A stretch of DNA of 64,000 nt from Methylobacterium jeotgali (lineage in GTDB: Bacteria; Pseudomonadota; Alphaproteobacteria; Rhizobiales; Beijerinckiaceae), in contig NZ_BPQR01000045.1 of the NCBI RefSeq assembly GCF_022179345.1, positions 1 through 64,000 of the forward strand, written 5' to 3'. The position numbers were made by a program, and so were the translations under genes. Below the pieces are notes generated by a model, which ran no database searches, had not been told where the DNA came from, and saw nothing but the letters and a program-made list of their open reading frames with translations. Below, in pieces: positions 53,441 through 60,951 of this stretch. How positions within the stretch are numbered: the stretch's first letter is position 1; each line of letters starts with the position of its first letter.

Positions 53441-53857
53441 TCAGCGCCGCCCGCGCACGATCAGCCCGAGCCCGAAGGCGGCGGCCGCGACGAGGAGAAG
53501 GGTCGTCCCGCGGTTGTCGTCGGCCCGCTGCACAAGAGCGCGTCCGCGTGCCTCGGCCTCGTGGCGGTAGTGGCGCCCGCGCTTCCCGGCCTCGTGACGG
53601 ATGTGGCGGCCCCGCTCCCGCGCTTCGCCGATCAGGGCCTCCCCGCGCTCGCGGGTCTCGCGATAGAGATGCTCGCCGTCGCGGTAGAGGGCCTCGCTGT
53701 GCTCGCGGGCGCGGCCGTACTCGTGGCGCAGGGCGCCGGCGGCTTGGTCGATGGCGCCCTCGATCTGCGGGCGCGGGCGGCCGGCCAGCGCGCCGAGGGC
53801 CGTCTTGCCGCGGCCGCGCAGGTTGCGGAAGCCGCCTTCGATGCGGTCTCGGTTCAT
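53441..53857 (-). CDS. DUF883-like stress protein with C-terminal anchor
   Basis: 138 residues. A CsbD-like N-terminus (MNRDRIEGGFRNLRGRGKTA) is followed by a long Arg/Glu-rich helix with quasi-repeats such as RETRERGEALIGEARERGR and KRGRHYRHEAEARGR. It ends in a membrane segment (about 118-134) and a basic tail. The layout matches the protein at 11919-12263. It lies 82 bases behind the csbD gene on the same strand, and so is probably driven by the same EcfG promoter. AGGAGGTCGAG stands just before the ATG. Confidence 0.8.
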   Translation of the reverse strand: MNRDRIEGGFRNLRGRGKTALGALAGRPRPQIEGAIDQAAGALRHEYGRAREHSEALYRDGEHLYRETRERGEALIGEARERGRHIRHEAGKRGRHYRHEAEARGRALVQRADDNRGTTLLLVAAAAFGLGLIVRGRR

Positions 53858-53939
53858 GGTCTCGACCTCCTGTCGAAGGGGCGGCGCGCTTCCACGCCGC
53901 CCCGATGGTCGCGGGGCATTCGACGCCCCGAGGGCCGCG

Positions 53940-54152
53940 TCAGATCCGGTTGACGGCGTCGGAGGCCTTCTGGGCGGCGCCCTTGATGCCGTCCTTGGCC
54001 TTGCCGACGGTCTGCTGGGCCTCGCCCTTCAGCTCCTGCGCCTTGCCCTCTGCCTGCAGCTTCTCGTTGCCGGTGACCTTGCCGATGCCCTGCTTGACGT
54101 TGCCGGCGGCCTCGTTGGCGAGACCCTTGATCTTGTCGGTGGTGCTGCTCAC
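53940..54152 (-). CDS. CsbD-family stress protein
   Basis: 70 residues, a typical length for CsbD. The helical repeat pattern (DKIKGLANEAAGNVKQGIG; EKLQAEGKAQELKGEAQQTV; GKAKDGIKG) is that of the YjbJ/CsbD family. These are abundant, soluble stress proteins of unclear action. GTG at 54152 is preceded by GGAG; the frame is open upstream but without family sequence. A near-perfect EcfG (general stress sigma) promoter stands 65 bases before the start. Confidence 0.88.
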   Translation of the reverse strand: MSSTTDKIKGLANEAAGNVKQGIGKVTGNEKLQAEGKAQELKGEAQQTVGKAKDGIKGAAQKASDAVNRI

Positions 54153-54216
54153 GGAAGAACTCCTTCGCTCGATTTCGGTGCGGGCCAAGCTCAAGCCTGC
54201 CCGCTCACCGGGACCG

Positions 54217-54241
54217 AACGGCCACCTCCGGCGAAGGTTCC
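54217..54241 (-). promoter_or_regulatory. EcfG (general stress) promoter of csbD
   Basis: Read on the minus strand: GGAAC (54241-54237), 16 bases, CGTT (54220-54217). This is the full consensus of the alphaproteobacterial EcfG sigma factor. It lies 65 bases upstream of the csbD start, a suitable leader length, and CsbD genes are common EcfG targets. Confidence 0.8.
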
Positions 54242-54444
54242 GGAGTGATCCAAGGGTGCCGAGACCCTCGACGTTCAAAAAAACCTGCGTTCGAGCGCCA
54301 AAATTTTGCGTTGGGCCGGGTTTGCCGGAACCGCTAAATCATCGCTAATTCAAAATACGCGCTGCTCGCACGGCGATATGCGGTCCTCGACTTTCGGCGA
54401 CCGCCGGGCACCGGGCTGGCATCAGGGATCAGGGACGGGAAGCC

Positions 54445-55455
54445 ATGAGCATCGCGATCGTCGGCGCCGGCGCCATCGGCGGCCAACTCGGCATCAAGCT
54501 CGCCCATGCCGGCGAGGACGTCACCTTCATCGCCCGCGGCGCCAACCTGGAGGCGATCCGCGACAAGGGCATGCGCCTGATCGAGGAGGACGGCTCCGAG
54601 ATCCAGGTGAACAACGTCCGCGCCACCAGCTCCATGGCGGAGGCCGGCGTCCATGACGTGGTGCTGCTCACCGTGAAGGCCCACCAGGTCGGCCCCATCG
54701 CCGCCGACCTGCGCCACCTCGTCGGCCCCGAGACCGTCGTGGTGACGATGCAGAACGGCATCCCGTGGTGGTACTTCTGCGGCGGCCACGGCGGCGACTA
54801 CGCCGGCACCCATATCGAGGCCGCCGATCCGGGCGGGCTCATCGCCAAGCACCTCGACTGCTCCCGCGTGATCGGCTCGGTGGTCTACCCGGCCGCGATC
54901 CTCACCGAGCCCGGCGTCGTCAAGGTCGTCGAGGGCAACCGCTACACGCTCGGCGAGCTCGACGGCACGGCGAGCGGGCGCGTCGAGCGCCTCGCGGCCC
55001 AGCTCACCAAGGCCGGCTTCAAGGCGCCGGTGACGAGCGACATCCGCGGCGAGATCTGGCTCAAGCTCTGGGGCAACCTCAGCTTCAACCCGATCTCGGC
55101 GCTGACCCACGCCACCCTCGTCGACATCTGCCAGTTCCCCGACACGCGGGCGCTCGCCCGCTCGATGATGGAGGAGGCGCAGGCGATCGCGAACAAGCTC
55201 GGGGTCACCTTCCGCGTCGACATCGACCGGCGCATCGCCGGCGCCGAGAAGGTCGGCAAGCACAAGACCTCGATGCTCCAGGACGTCGAGGCCGGCCGCC
55301 CGATCGAGCTCGAAGCGCTCGTCGGCTCGGTGATCGAGCTCGGCCGCCTGACCGGCACGCCGACCCCGCATATCGACTCGGTCTACGCCCTGATGCGGCT
55401 CCTCTCGAAGAGCCTGGAGACCGTGAACGGCTCCCTCTGCATCGTCTCGGTCTGA
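54445..55455 (+). CDS. 2-dehydropantoate 2-reductase (PanE/ApbA family)
   Basis: NADPH-dependent reductase of ketopantoate or a similar 2-keto acid. The 336-aa protein has the Rossmann motif GAGAIGG (7-13), the general-acid lysine K78 in TVKAHQV, and the second conserved block EIWLKLWGNLSFNPISALTH (about 193-212) with the substrate-binding Lys and Asn. Length and the block IQVNNVRATSS fit the ApbA/PanE family. Many genomes have several members and only one is PanE proper, so the exact substrate is open. The gene is monocistronic with GGGAAG before the ATG. Confidence 0.88.
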   Translation: MSIAIVGAGAIGGQLGIKLAHAGEDVTFIARGANLEAIRDKGMRLIEEDGSEIQVNNVRATSSMAEAGVHDVVLLTVKAHQVGPIAADLRHLVGPETVVVTMQNGIPWWYFCGGHGGDYAGTHIEAADPGGLIAKHLDCSRVIGSVVYPAAILTEPGVVKVVEGNRYTLGELDGTASGRVERLAAQLTKAGFKAPVTSDIRGEIWLKLWGNLSFNPISALTHATLVDICQFPDTRALARSMMEEAQAIANKLGVTFRVDIDRRIAGAEKVGKHKTSMLQDVEAGRPIELEALVGSVIELGRLTGTPTPHIDSVYALMRLLSKSLETVNGSLCIVSV

Positions 55456-55514
55456 TCTCCTCAAGGTGAGCGCGCCGCGCGACAGGGCGGGAGCGGCCTG
55501 ATAGAGCGGCCGGG

Positions 55515-56690
55515 ATGACCGCCTCGCCCCCATCTCCCTCGACGCAGGTCCCGAAGAACCTGGTCTTCGTCGTCACCGAGGACTGGTTCTTCGCCTCGCA
55601 CTTCCTGCCGATGGCGCGGGCCGCCGTCGGCATGGGCCTCGAGGTCGCGGTGGTGACGCGGGTGCGCGCGCATCGCGCCGCCATCGAGGCGACCGGCGCC
55701 AGGGTCGTCGAGCTGGAGGCGGAGCGCTCCAGCCTCAACCCGATGGCGGCGGGCTACGCGGCGGGCCAGCTCGCGGCGATCCTGAAGGCGCTTAAGGCCG
55801 ACATCGTCCACTGCATCGCGCTCCGGGGCATCCTCGTCGGCGGCACCGCCGCGGCGATGGCCGGCGTGCCGGCCCGCGTCTTCGCACTCACGGGCCTCGG
55901 GCTGATCGGCGCCCGCGAGGACCGCACCGGCCGCATGGCGCGTCTTGCCCTGAAGGGGCTGATCCGGGGGCCGCTCGCCACGGCCCGCACCCGCTTCCTG
56001 TTCGAGAACCCGGACGACGCCCGCGCGCTGGGGCTCGATCCGGCGGACACCGCCGTGACGATCGTCGGTGGCGCCGGGGTCGACCCGGAGGCCTTCGCGC
56101 CGACCCCGCTGCCCGAGACGCCGCCCCTCAGGCTCGCGGTGGTCTCGCGGATGCTCTGGTCGAAGGGCATCGACACCGCGGTCGAGGCGGTCCGCCGCGC
56201 GCAGGCGAAGGGCCTGCCCCTCACCCTCGACCTCTACGGCGCGCCCGATCCCTCGAACCGCCGGGCGATCCCCGAGGCGACCCTGCGCGAGTGGTCGCGG
56301 GACGGCGTGGCCTGGCACGGGTCGACCTCCGATCCCGCTAGAGTCTGGGCCGGCCACCACGTCGCCTGCCTCGCCTCCCGGGGCGGGGAGGGCCTGCCGC
56401 GCAGCCTGCTCGAGGCGGCGGCCTGCGGCCGGGCGATCCTCACCACCGACGTGCCGGGCTGCCGGGCCCTGGTGCGCGACGGGATCGAGGGACTGATCGT
56501 CCCGCCCGGCGACGCGGCAGCGCTCACGGACGCCATCGCCCGGCTCTGCGGGGAGCCCGGCCTCGTCGCAGGGATGGGGGCGGCCGCGCGGGAGCGCATC
56601 CTGGCCGGCGGCTACACGGAGGCGGCGGTGGCGGAGACGGTCGCCGGCCTCTACCGCGAGCTTCTCGGCGGCGGGCACCCGGGGCGGTGA
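55515..56690 (+). CDS. Glycosyltransferase family 4
   Basis: 391-aa GT-B fold transferase, probably for surface polysaccharide or lipopolysaccharide. The N-terminal acceptor half begins KNLVFVVTEDWFFASHFLPM and includes HCIALRGILVGG. The donor half has VVSRMLWSKGIDTAVEA (about 211-227) and the nucleotide-sugar motif CLASRGGEGLPRSLLEAAACG (about 290-310), with the E-x7-E pair of GT4 enzymes. It resembles the UDP-sugar transferases placed near undecaprenyl-sugar genes, but no other polysaccharide gene is in view. It overlaps the next gene by four bases. Confidence 0.88.
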   Translation: MTASPPSPSTQVPKNLVFVVTEDWFFASHFLPMARAAVGMGLEVAVVTRVRAHRAAIEATGARVVELEAERSSLNPMAAGYAAGQLAAILKALKADIVHCIALRGILVGGTAAAMAGVPARVFALTGLGLIGAREDRTGRMARLALKGLIRGPLATARTRFLFENPDDARALGLDPADTAVTIVGGAGVDPEAFAPTPLPETPPLRLAVVSRMLWSKGIDTAVEAVRRAQAKGLPLTLDLYGAPDPSNRRAIPEATLREWSRDGVAWHGSTSDPARVWAGHHVACLASRGGEGLPRSLLEAAACGRAILTTDVPGCRALVRDGIEGLIVPPGDAAALTDAIARLCGEPGLVAGMGAAARERILAGGYTEAAVAETVAGLYRELLGGGHPGR

Positions 56691-57340
56691 TCGCCGATCC
56701 GGACGCCTTCATCCGGGCCGAGACGCGGCTGCTGCCGGTGCCGCATGCCCCCGAGATCCGCCTCCACCTCGCCCACGAGGCGACGGAGCTGTGGCAGCGC
56801 ACCGAGGAGGCCCTTGAGGAGATCGGCCTGCCGCCGCCCTTCTGGGCCTTCGCCTGGGCCGGCGGGCAGGCGCTCGCCCGCTACCTCCTCGACCGGCCCG
56901 AGACGGTCGCGGGCCGCACCGTTCTCGATTTCGCCTCGGGGTCGGGGCTGGTCGCCATCGCCGCCGCGCGGGCGGGCGCGGCGCGGGTGCTGGCGAGCGA
57001 CCTCGACCCCTTCGCGATCCGGGCTATCGCGATCAACGCCGCCGCCAACGGCGTGGCGGAGCGGATCGAGGCCGTGCAGGCGGACCTGATCGACCGGCCG
57101 GTCGCAGCCGAGGTGATCCTGGCCGCCGACATCTTCTACGAGCGCGATATCGCGGCGCGAGTCGGCAACTGGCTCGCGCGACTCCATGCCGGGGGCGCCA
57201 CCGTGCTCGTCGGCGATCCGGGCCGCACCTACCTGCCCCGCGACCGACTGGAGCCGCTCGCCACCTACGAGGTTCCCGTGACCCGCGCCCTGGAGGATGC
57301 CGAGATCAAGCGCAGCTCCGTCTGGCGCTTTCGGGACTGA
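56687..57340 (+). CDS. ETFB lysine methyltransferase-like enzyme
   Basis: 217-aa class I SAM methyltransferase of the METTL20/ETFB-KMT group. The signature PPFWAFAWAGGQALARYLLD (about 44-63) is that group's. The SAM motif VLDFASGSGLVAIAAA (about 75-90), ASDLDPFA and the post-I stretch AADIFYE follow. In Agrobacterium the relative methylates lysines of the electron-transfer flavoprotein beta subunit and some ribosomal proteins. The GTG start overlaps the glycosyltransferase stop. Substrate assignment rests on similarity only. Confidence 0.85.
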   Translation: MIADPDAFIRAETRLLPVPHAPEIRLHLAHEATELWQRTEEALEEIGLPPPFWAFAWAGGQALARYLLDRPETVAGRTVLDFASGSGLVAIAAARAGAARVLASDLDPFAIRAIAINAAANGVAERIEAVQADLIDRPVAAEVILAADIFYERDIAARVGNWLARLHAGGATVLVGDPGRTYLPRDRLEPLATYEVPVTRALEDAEIKRSSVWRFRD

Positions 57341-57514
57341 CCCGCCTCCCGGATCGGGATTTCCGGAAACCCTGTTGGCGCTCAGGCGTCTTCGGAGGGG
57401 CCCGGCGTCTCGTTTCGGTACGAGAATGCCGCGCCCGCGTCTTGCAGACGGCTGGAATCACCGTATCTCGCTTGAGGCCGGTCTCCGCCGGCCCGTCGAC
57501 GGGAGGAGTGAGCC

Positions 57515-58090
57515 TTGTCCCTGCCCCGCCTCGTCGCCTTCTCGGCGAGCTCCAACCGTCCCTCCCGCACCCGTGGCCTCGTCGAGGCGGTGGCGGCCGA
57601 GGTCGAACGCCATCGCCGCGTCCATCTCAAGGTCTTCGACCTGCTCGATGCCGGTCCCGGCCTCGCGGTGTCGAGCCGGGCGGCTCTGCCGCTGCCGGCC
57701 GCGCGCATGATCGAGGCGATCGAGGGCGCCGACGCGCTCATCGTCGGCACGCCCGTCCACCAGGGCTCCTATTCGGGCCTGTTCAAGCACGTCTTCGATT
57801 TCGTGGGCGCCACGGCGCTCGCCGGAAAGCCCGTGGCGCTCACCGCCACCGGCGGGGGCCTGCGCCACGCGCTCGTCGTGGAGCACGGGCTGCGCCCGCT
57901 CTTCGGCTTCTTCGCGGCCCACATCGCGCCGACCTCGGTCTATGCCGGAGCCGACGAGATCGTCGCCGGAGAGGTGGTCGATTCGGTCGTCGCTGAGCGC
58001 GTGGCGAGCGCCGGCCGCGAGATCGCGCTGCTCCTCAACGCCGCATCCTCGGCGCAGGCCGGGCCCGGCCGAGCGGCGCCCGCGGCCTGA
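57515..58090 (+). CDS. NAD(P)H-dependent FMN reductase (MsuE type)
   Basis: Supplies reduced flavin to two-component monooxygenases such as the alkanesulfonate and methanesulfonate enzymes. The 191-aa protein has the flavodoxin-like flavin loop SASSNRPSRT (about 10-19), the GTPVHQGSYSGLFKHVFDF segment (about 77-95) and the TATGGGLRHALVVEHGLRPLF block (about 109-129) typical of MsuE/SsuE. The TTG start at 57515 is decided by a strong GGAGGAG site about 7 bases before it. No partner monooxygenase is adjacent. Confidence 0.88.
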   Translation: MSLPRLVAFSASSNRPSRTRGLVEAVAAEVERHRRVHLKVFDLLDAGPGLAVSSRAALPLPAARMIEAIEGADALIVGTPVHQGSYSGLFKHVFDFVGATALAGKPVALTATGGGLRHALVVEHGLRPLFGFFAAHIAPTSVYAGADEIVAGEVVDSVVAERVASAGREIALLLNAASSAQAGPGRAAPAA

Positions 58091-58102
58091 TACGGCCGCG
58101 GG
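58079..58102. terminator. Hairpin across the FMN reductase stop
   Basis: CCCGCGGCC (58079-58087) and GGCCGCGGG (58094-58102) form a 9-bp stem with loop TGATAC that contains the TGA stop. It separates convergent genes. There is no T-run, so efficiency is uncertain. Confidence 0.45.
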
Positions 58103-58114
58103 ACGCGCAGGCGG

Positions 58115-58609
58115 CTACTTCACCTGATTGAGGCAGATCTGCACGGCGCCGAGCGCCTGGCCGACGTTCGGGGTCTTGAACCAGGCCTCGTTGTCCTTGT
58201 CGCCGTCGAAGCGCAGGCCGATGTCGGAGCCCGAGCCGATCGACTTGAGGAGCCCCTCCGGGTCCGTGAAGGTGCCGAGCAGCACCGTCTTGTCGGTGGC
58301 CTCCCACTTCACGGCGCGCTGCTCGACGGTGTCGTCGACGAGGAGATCGGCCTTGGCCGTCTCGCCCTTGGTCCACTCCCACTTGCCGTAGCCGAACACC
58401 ATGATCAGGGCGAGCTCCTTGCCCTTCTTGGCGAAGGTGAAGTTGACTGCGTTGCGGGCGTTGCCGTCGTCCTTGTCGATGTAGTTGTACTGGACGGAGC
58501 AGATGCCGTCGTCGGGCTTCGGGGTGACGTCCCAGCCCGCGACCATGTCGGCGCGCGCGGTCGTGGTGAGGGCGAGCAGAGCCGCGCCCGCGATGAGATG
58601 CCGGAGCAT
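58115..58609 (-). CDS. Secreted hypothetical protein
   Basis: 164 residues, function not recognised. A signal peptide (MLRHLIAGAALLALTTTARA, cut near 20) leads to a soluble periplasmic domain with VAGWDVTPKPDDGICSVQYNY at the start. A lone cysteine pair (C36 in GICSV and C159 in QICLN) could form a disulfide closing the fold. The pattern is that of small Hyphomicrobiales exported proteins with a beta-sandwich. AGGA precedes the ATG at 58609, which is chosen over the open frame to 58672. It is convergent with the FMN reductase gene. Confidence 0.78.
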   Translation of the reverse strand: MLRHLIAGAALLALTTTARADMVAGWDVTPKPDDGICSVQYNYIDKDDGNARNAVNFTFAKKGKELALIMVFGYGKWEWTKGETAKADLLVDDTVEQRAVKWEATDKTVLLGTFTDPEGLLKSIGSGSDIGLRFDGDKDNEAWFKTPNVGQALGAVQICLNQVK

Positions 58610-58725
58610 GGGAGAGAAGTCCTGTGGTGGCGTTGGTCCGGCCCCCTTCGGGCCGACCGTATCATCGTGCACGGGGACCGGTTGCGGGCAAGCTAATCCG
58701 CAGGGTTGACGCTTCGTGACGCCCG

Positions 58726-60951
58726 CTACTCGAGGCGCACGACCACGCTGTCGCTGGCCCCGGCCGCGTCCATCACCGAGATCCGCGCGAAGCCGGCCCC
58801 CTCCGGCGCCCAGTCCGCCTGCCGCCGCGCGCTCTCGGCGACGGGGCGGCTGTCGACGAGCCAGGTCAGCGGCGGCACGCCGCCGAGCGCCTTGAGGGCG
58901 AGATGGGCCGCCTCCGCCGGCGTCCCGGCGAGGCCGAGATCGATGCGCGCCCCGTCCGGCGGGTAGGCGATGCGCAGCGGCGTCGCCCCGCCCGAGGCCG
59001 CGAGCCCGTCCTTGCGCAGGTGGCGCAAGGGGGGCGGCAGGGCGAGGTTACCTGCGATCAGCGCGTCGCGGGGGCGGGCGATCGGCTCAGGCTCGCCGCC
59101 GTAGCGGCTGAAGGCGTCGAACAGGATCGGCGCGGCGGTGACCCGCCCGACGAGGCCCGGCACCGCCGCCCCGTCCGCCCGCCCGACCCAGACGGCCACA
59201 GTGATGCGCCGGTCGAAGCCGATCGCCCAGGCGTCGCGGTAGCCGTAGGAGGTGCCGGTCTTGTAGGCGATCCGGTTCGGCAGGGCGTTCTCGGGGGGCG
59301 GCGCGCCCCGCAGCGCGTCGGCGACGTACCAGGCGGCCACCGACTCGGCGATGTCGGCCCGGAGCGTTGGCACCGGGGGCGGGAGATCGGCGCGGCGCAG
59401 GAGGTCCGGCACGCTGCCGCCCCGCGCCAGCCCTGAGAAGAGCCGTGCGGCGTCGGTGAGCGTGATGCCGAGCCCGCCCAGCGCCACGGGGAGCCCCGGC
59501 GCGGCGTCCCGCGGCAGGGCGATCCCGGCGCCGGCCGACCGCAGCCGCGCGATGAGTCGGGCGGGGCCGACCGCCTCCAGCAGCTCCACCGCGGGCACGT
59601 TGAGGGAGAGCTGGAGGGCGCGCCGGGCGCTCACCGTGCCCTGGTAGGTGAGATCGAAGTTTTCCGGCGCGTAGCTCGCCGCGTAGCGGACCGGACGGTC
59701 CTCCAGGAGCGTCTCCGGGTGGGCGATGCCGGACTCGAAGGCGAGTGCGTAGATGAAGGGTTTGAGCGCCGAGCCCGGCGAGCGCAGCGCCCGCGTCATG
59801 TCGATGGCGCCCCGCCGCGAGGCGTCGAGATAGCCGGGGCTGCCGACATGGGTGAGGACGGCGCCGCTCGCGTTGTCGATCACCAGGATCGCCGCCGAGA
59901 GGCCGGGGCCGGCCGCCGCGGCCCGTTCGGTCGCCAGCGTCTCCAGGCTCGCCTGCAGGCGGCCGTCGAGGGTGAGCCGGATCGAGCCCGCCTGCGGGTC
60001 GGCCGCCACCGCCTCCTCGGCGGCGTGCGCCGCGATCATCGGAAAGGGTTTTTTTCCGTGTGGGACCGGTTCGGCCTTGGCGGCGCGGGCCTCCTCGCGG
60101 GTGAGGACACCGCTGGCAGCGGCGATATCGAGCACCCGGTCGCGGGCGCGCTTCGCAGCGGCGGGAAAGCGGTCAGGCCGGCGGGCCTCCGGGCTCTGGG
60201 GCAACGACACGAGAAGCGCCGCCTCGGCCGAGGAGAGCCGGGCGGGCTCGCGGCCGAAATAGGCGAAGCTCGCCGCCCGCAACCCCTCGACGGGGCCGCC
60301 ATAGGGGGCGAGCGCGAGGTAGAGCTCCAGCACGCCGCGCTTGCCGAGGCGCCGCTCCAGCTCGATCGCCCGCAGCCCCTGGCGGAGCTTCTGGGCCAGC
60401 GAGCGCTCGGGCCGCGGCTCGACGAGGCGGGCGACCTGCATCGAGAGGGTCGAGCCCCCCGAGACGATGCGCCCGTGGCGCAGCCACTGCCAGGCGGCGC
60501 GGGCCACCGCGCGGGGGTCGACGCCGTAGTGGCTGTCGAAGCGCCGATCCTCGTAGGCCGTCAGCATGGCGAGCATGCGCGGGTCGACGTTCCCGGCAGA
60601 AAGCGGCAGCCGCCAGCGCCCGTCGGCGGTGGCGAAGGGGCGCAGCAGGCCGCCGCTCCGGTCGAGCACCACCGTCGAGCGCAGCGAGGCCGGGCCGAGA
60701 TCGAGGGGCGGGAGGTTTTTGGAGAACTGCCAAAGGGCGAGGCCGGAGGCGGAAACCGCGAGCCCGATGATCAGGGCGCAGACCGTCAGAGCGCGTCTCC
60801 CTCCCCCCCTTACGCGGGAGGGTGGCCCTCGCGTCAGCGAGGGTCGGGAGAGGGGAGCGACCTCTCCGGAGGCGGCGCTCCCCTCTCCCGACCCGCTTCG
60901 CGGGCCACCCTCCCCCGTAAGGGGGGGAGGGGGATTCCCGTGCGCGCTCAC
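58726..60951 (-). CDS. pbpC: Penicillin-binding protein 1C
   Basis: 741-aa bifunctional peptidoglycan synthase. One membrane anchor (about 55-76) is followed by the glycosyltransferase domain with YEDRRFDSHYGVD (133-145) and GGSTLSMQVAR (165-175). The transpeptidase has nucleophile S394 in SALK (394-397), SLN (449-451) and KTGTS (564-568), and a C-terminal BiPBP_C-type domain. GTG at 60951 overlaps the yfhM stop as GTGA. The first 53 residues are encoded by a long palindromic repeat and are low-complexity Pro/Gly/Arg/Ser. It pairs with the alpha-2-macroglobulin gene upstream, as in E. coli. Confidence 0.94.
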   Translation of the reverse strand: MSAHGNPPPPLTGEGGPRSGSGEGSAASGEVAPLSRPSLTRGPPSRVRGGGRRALTVCALIIGLAVSASGLALWQFSKNLPPLDLGPASLRSTVVLDRSGGLLRPFATADGRWRLPLSAGNVDPRMLAMLTAYEDRRFDSHYGVDPRAVARAAWQWLRHGRIVSGGSTLSMQVARLVEPRPERSLAQKLRQGLRAIELERRLGKRGVLELYLALAPYGGPVEGLRAASFAYFGREPARLSSAEAALLVSLPQSPEARRPDRFPAAAKRARDRVLDIAAASGVLTREEARAAKAEPVPHGKKPFPMIAAHAAEEAVAADPQAGSIRLTLDGRLQASLETLATERAAAAGPGLSAAILVIDNASGAVLTHVGSPGYLDASRRGAIDMTRALRSPGSALKPFIYALAFESGIAHPETLLEDRPVRYAASYAPENFDLTYQGTVSARRALQLSLNVPAVELLEAVGPARLIARLRSAGAGIALPRDAAPGLPVALGGLGITLTDAARLFSGLARGGSVPDLLRRADLPPPVPTLRADIAESVAAWYVADALRGAPPPENALPNRIAYKTGTSYGYRDAWAIGFDRRITVAVWVGRADGAAVPGLVGRVTAAPILFDAFSRYGGEPEPIARPRDALIAGNLALPPPLRHLRKDGLAASGGATPLRIAYPPDGARIDLGLAGTPAEAAHLALKALGGVPPLTWLVDSRPVAESARRQADWAPEGAGFARISVMDAAGASDSVVVRLE
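60798..60934. repeat. Long imperfect inverted repeat (REP-like)
   Basis: Arms 60798-60859 and 60876-60934 are near-perfect reverse complements (about 60 bases each). Each also has its own small inner hairpin: TCGCG-TCA-GCGA near 60830, GCTTCGC near 60895. The sequence is built of runs of C/T and G/A and looks like the interspersed palindromes found scattered in Methylobacterium genomes. It lies within the 5' coding part of pbpC, just after yfhM. On paper it folds into a cruciform or a very stable mRNA stem. Confidence 0.85.
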
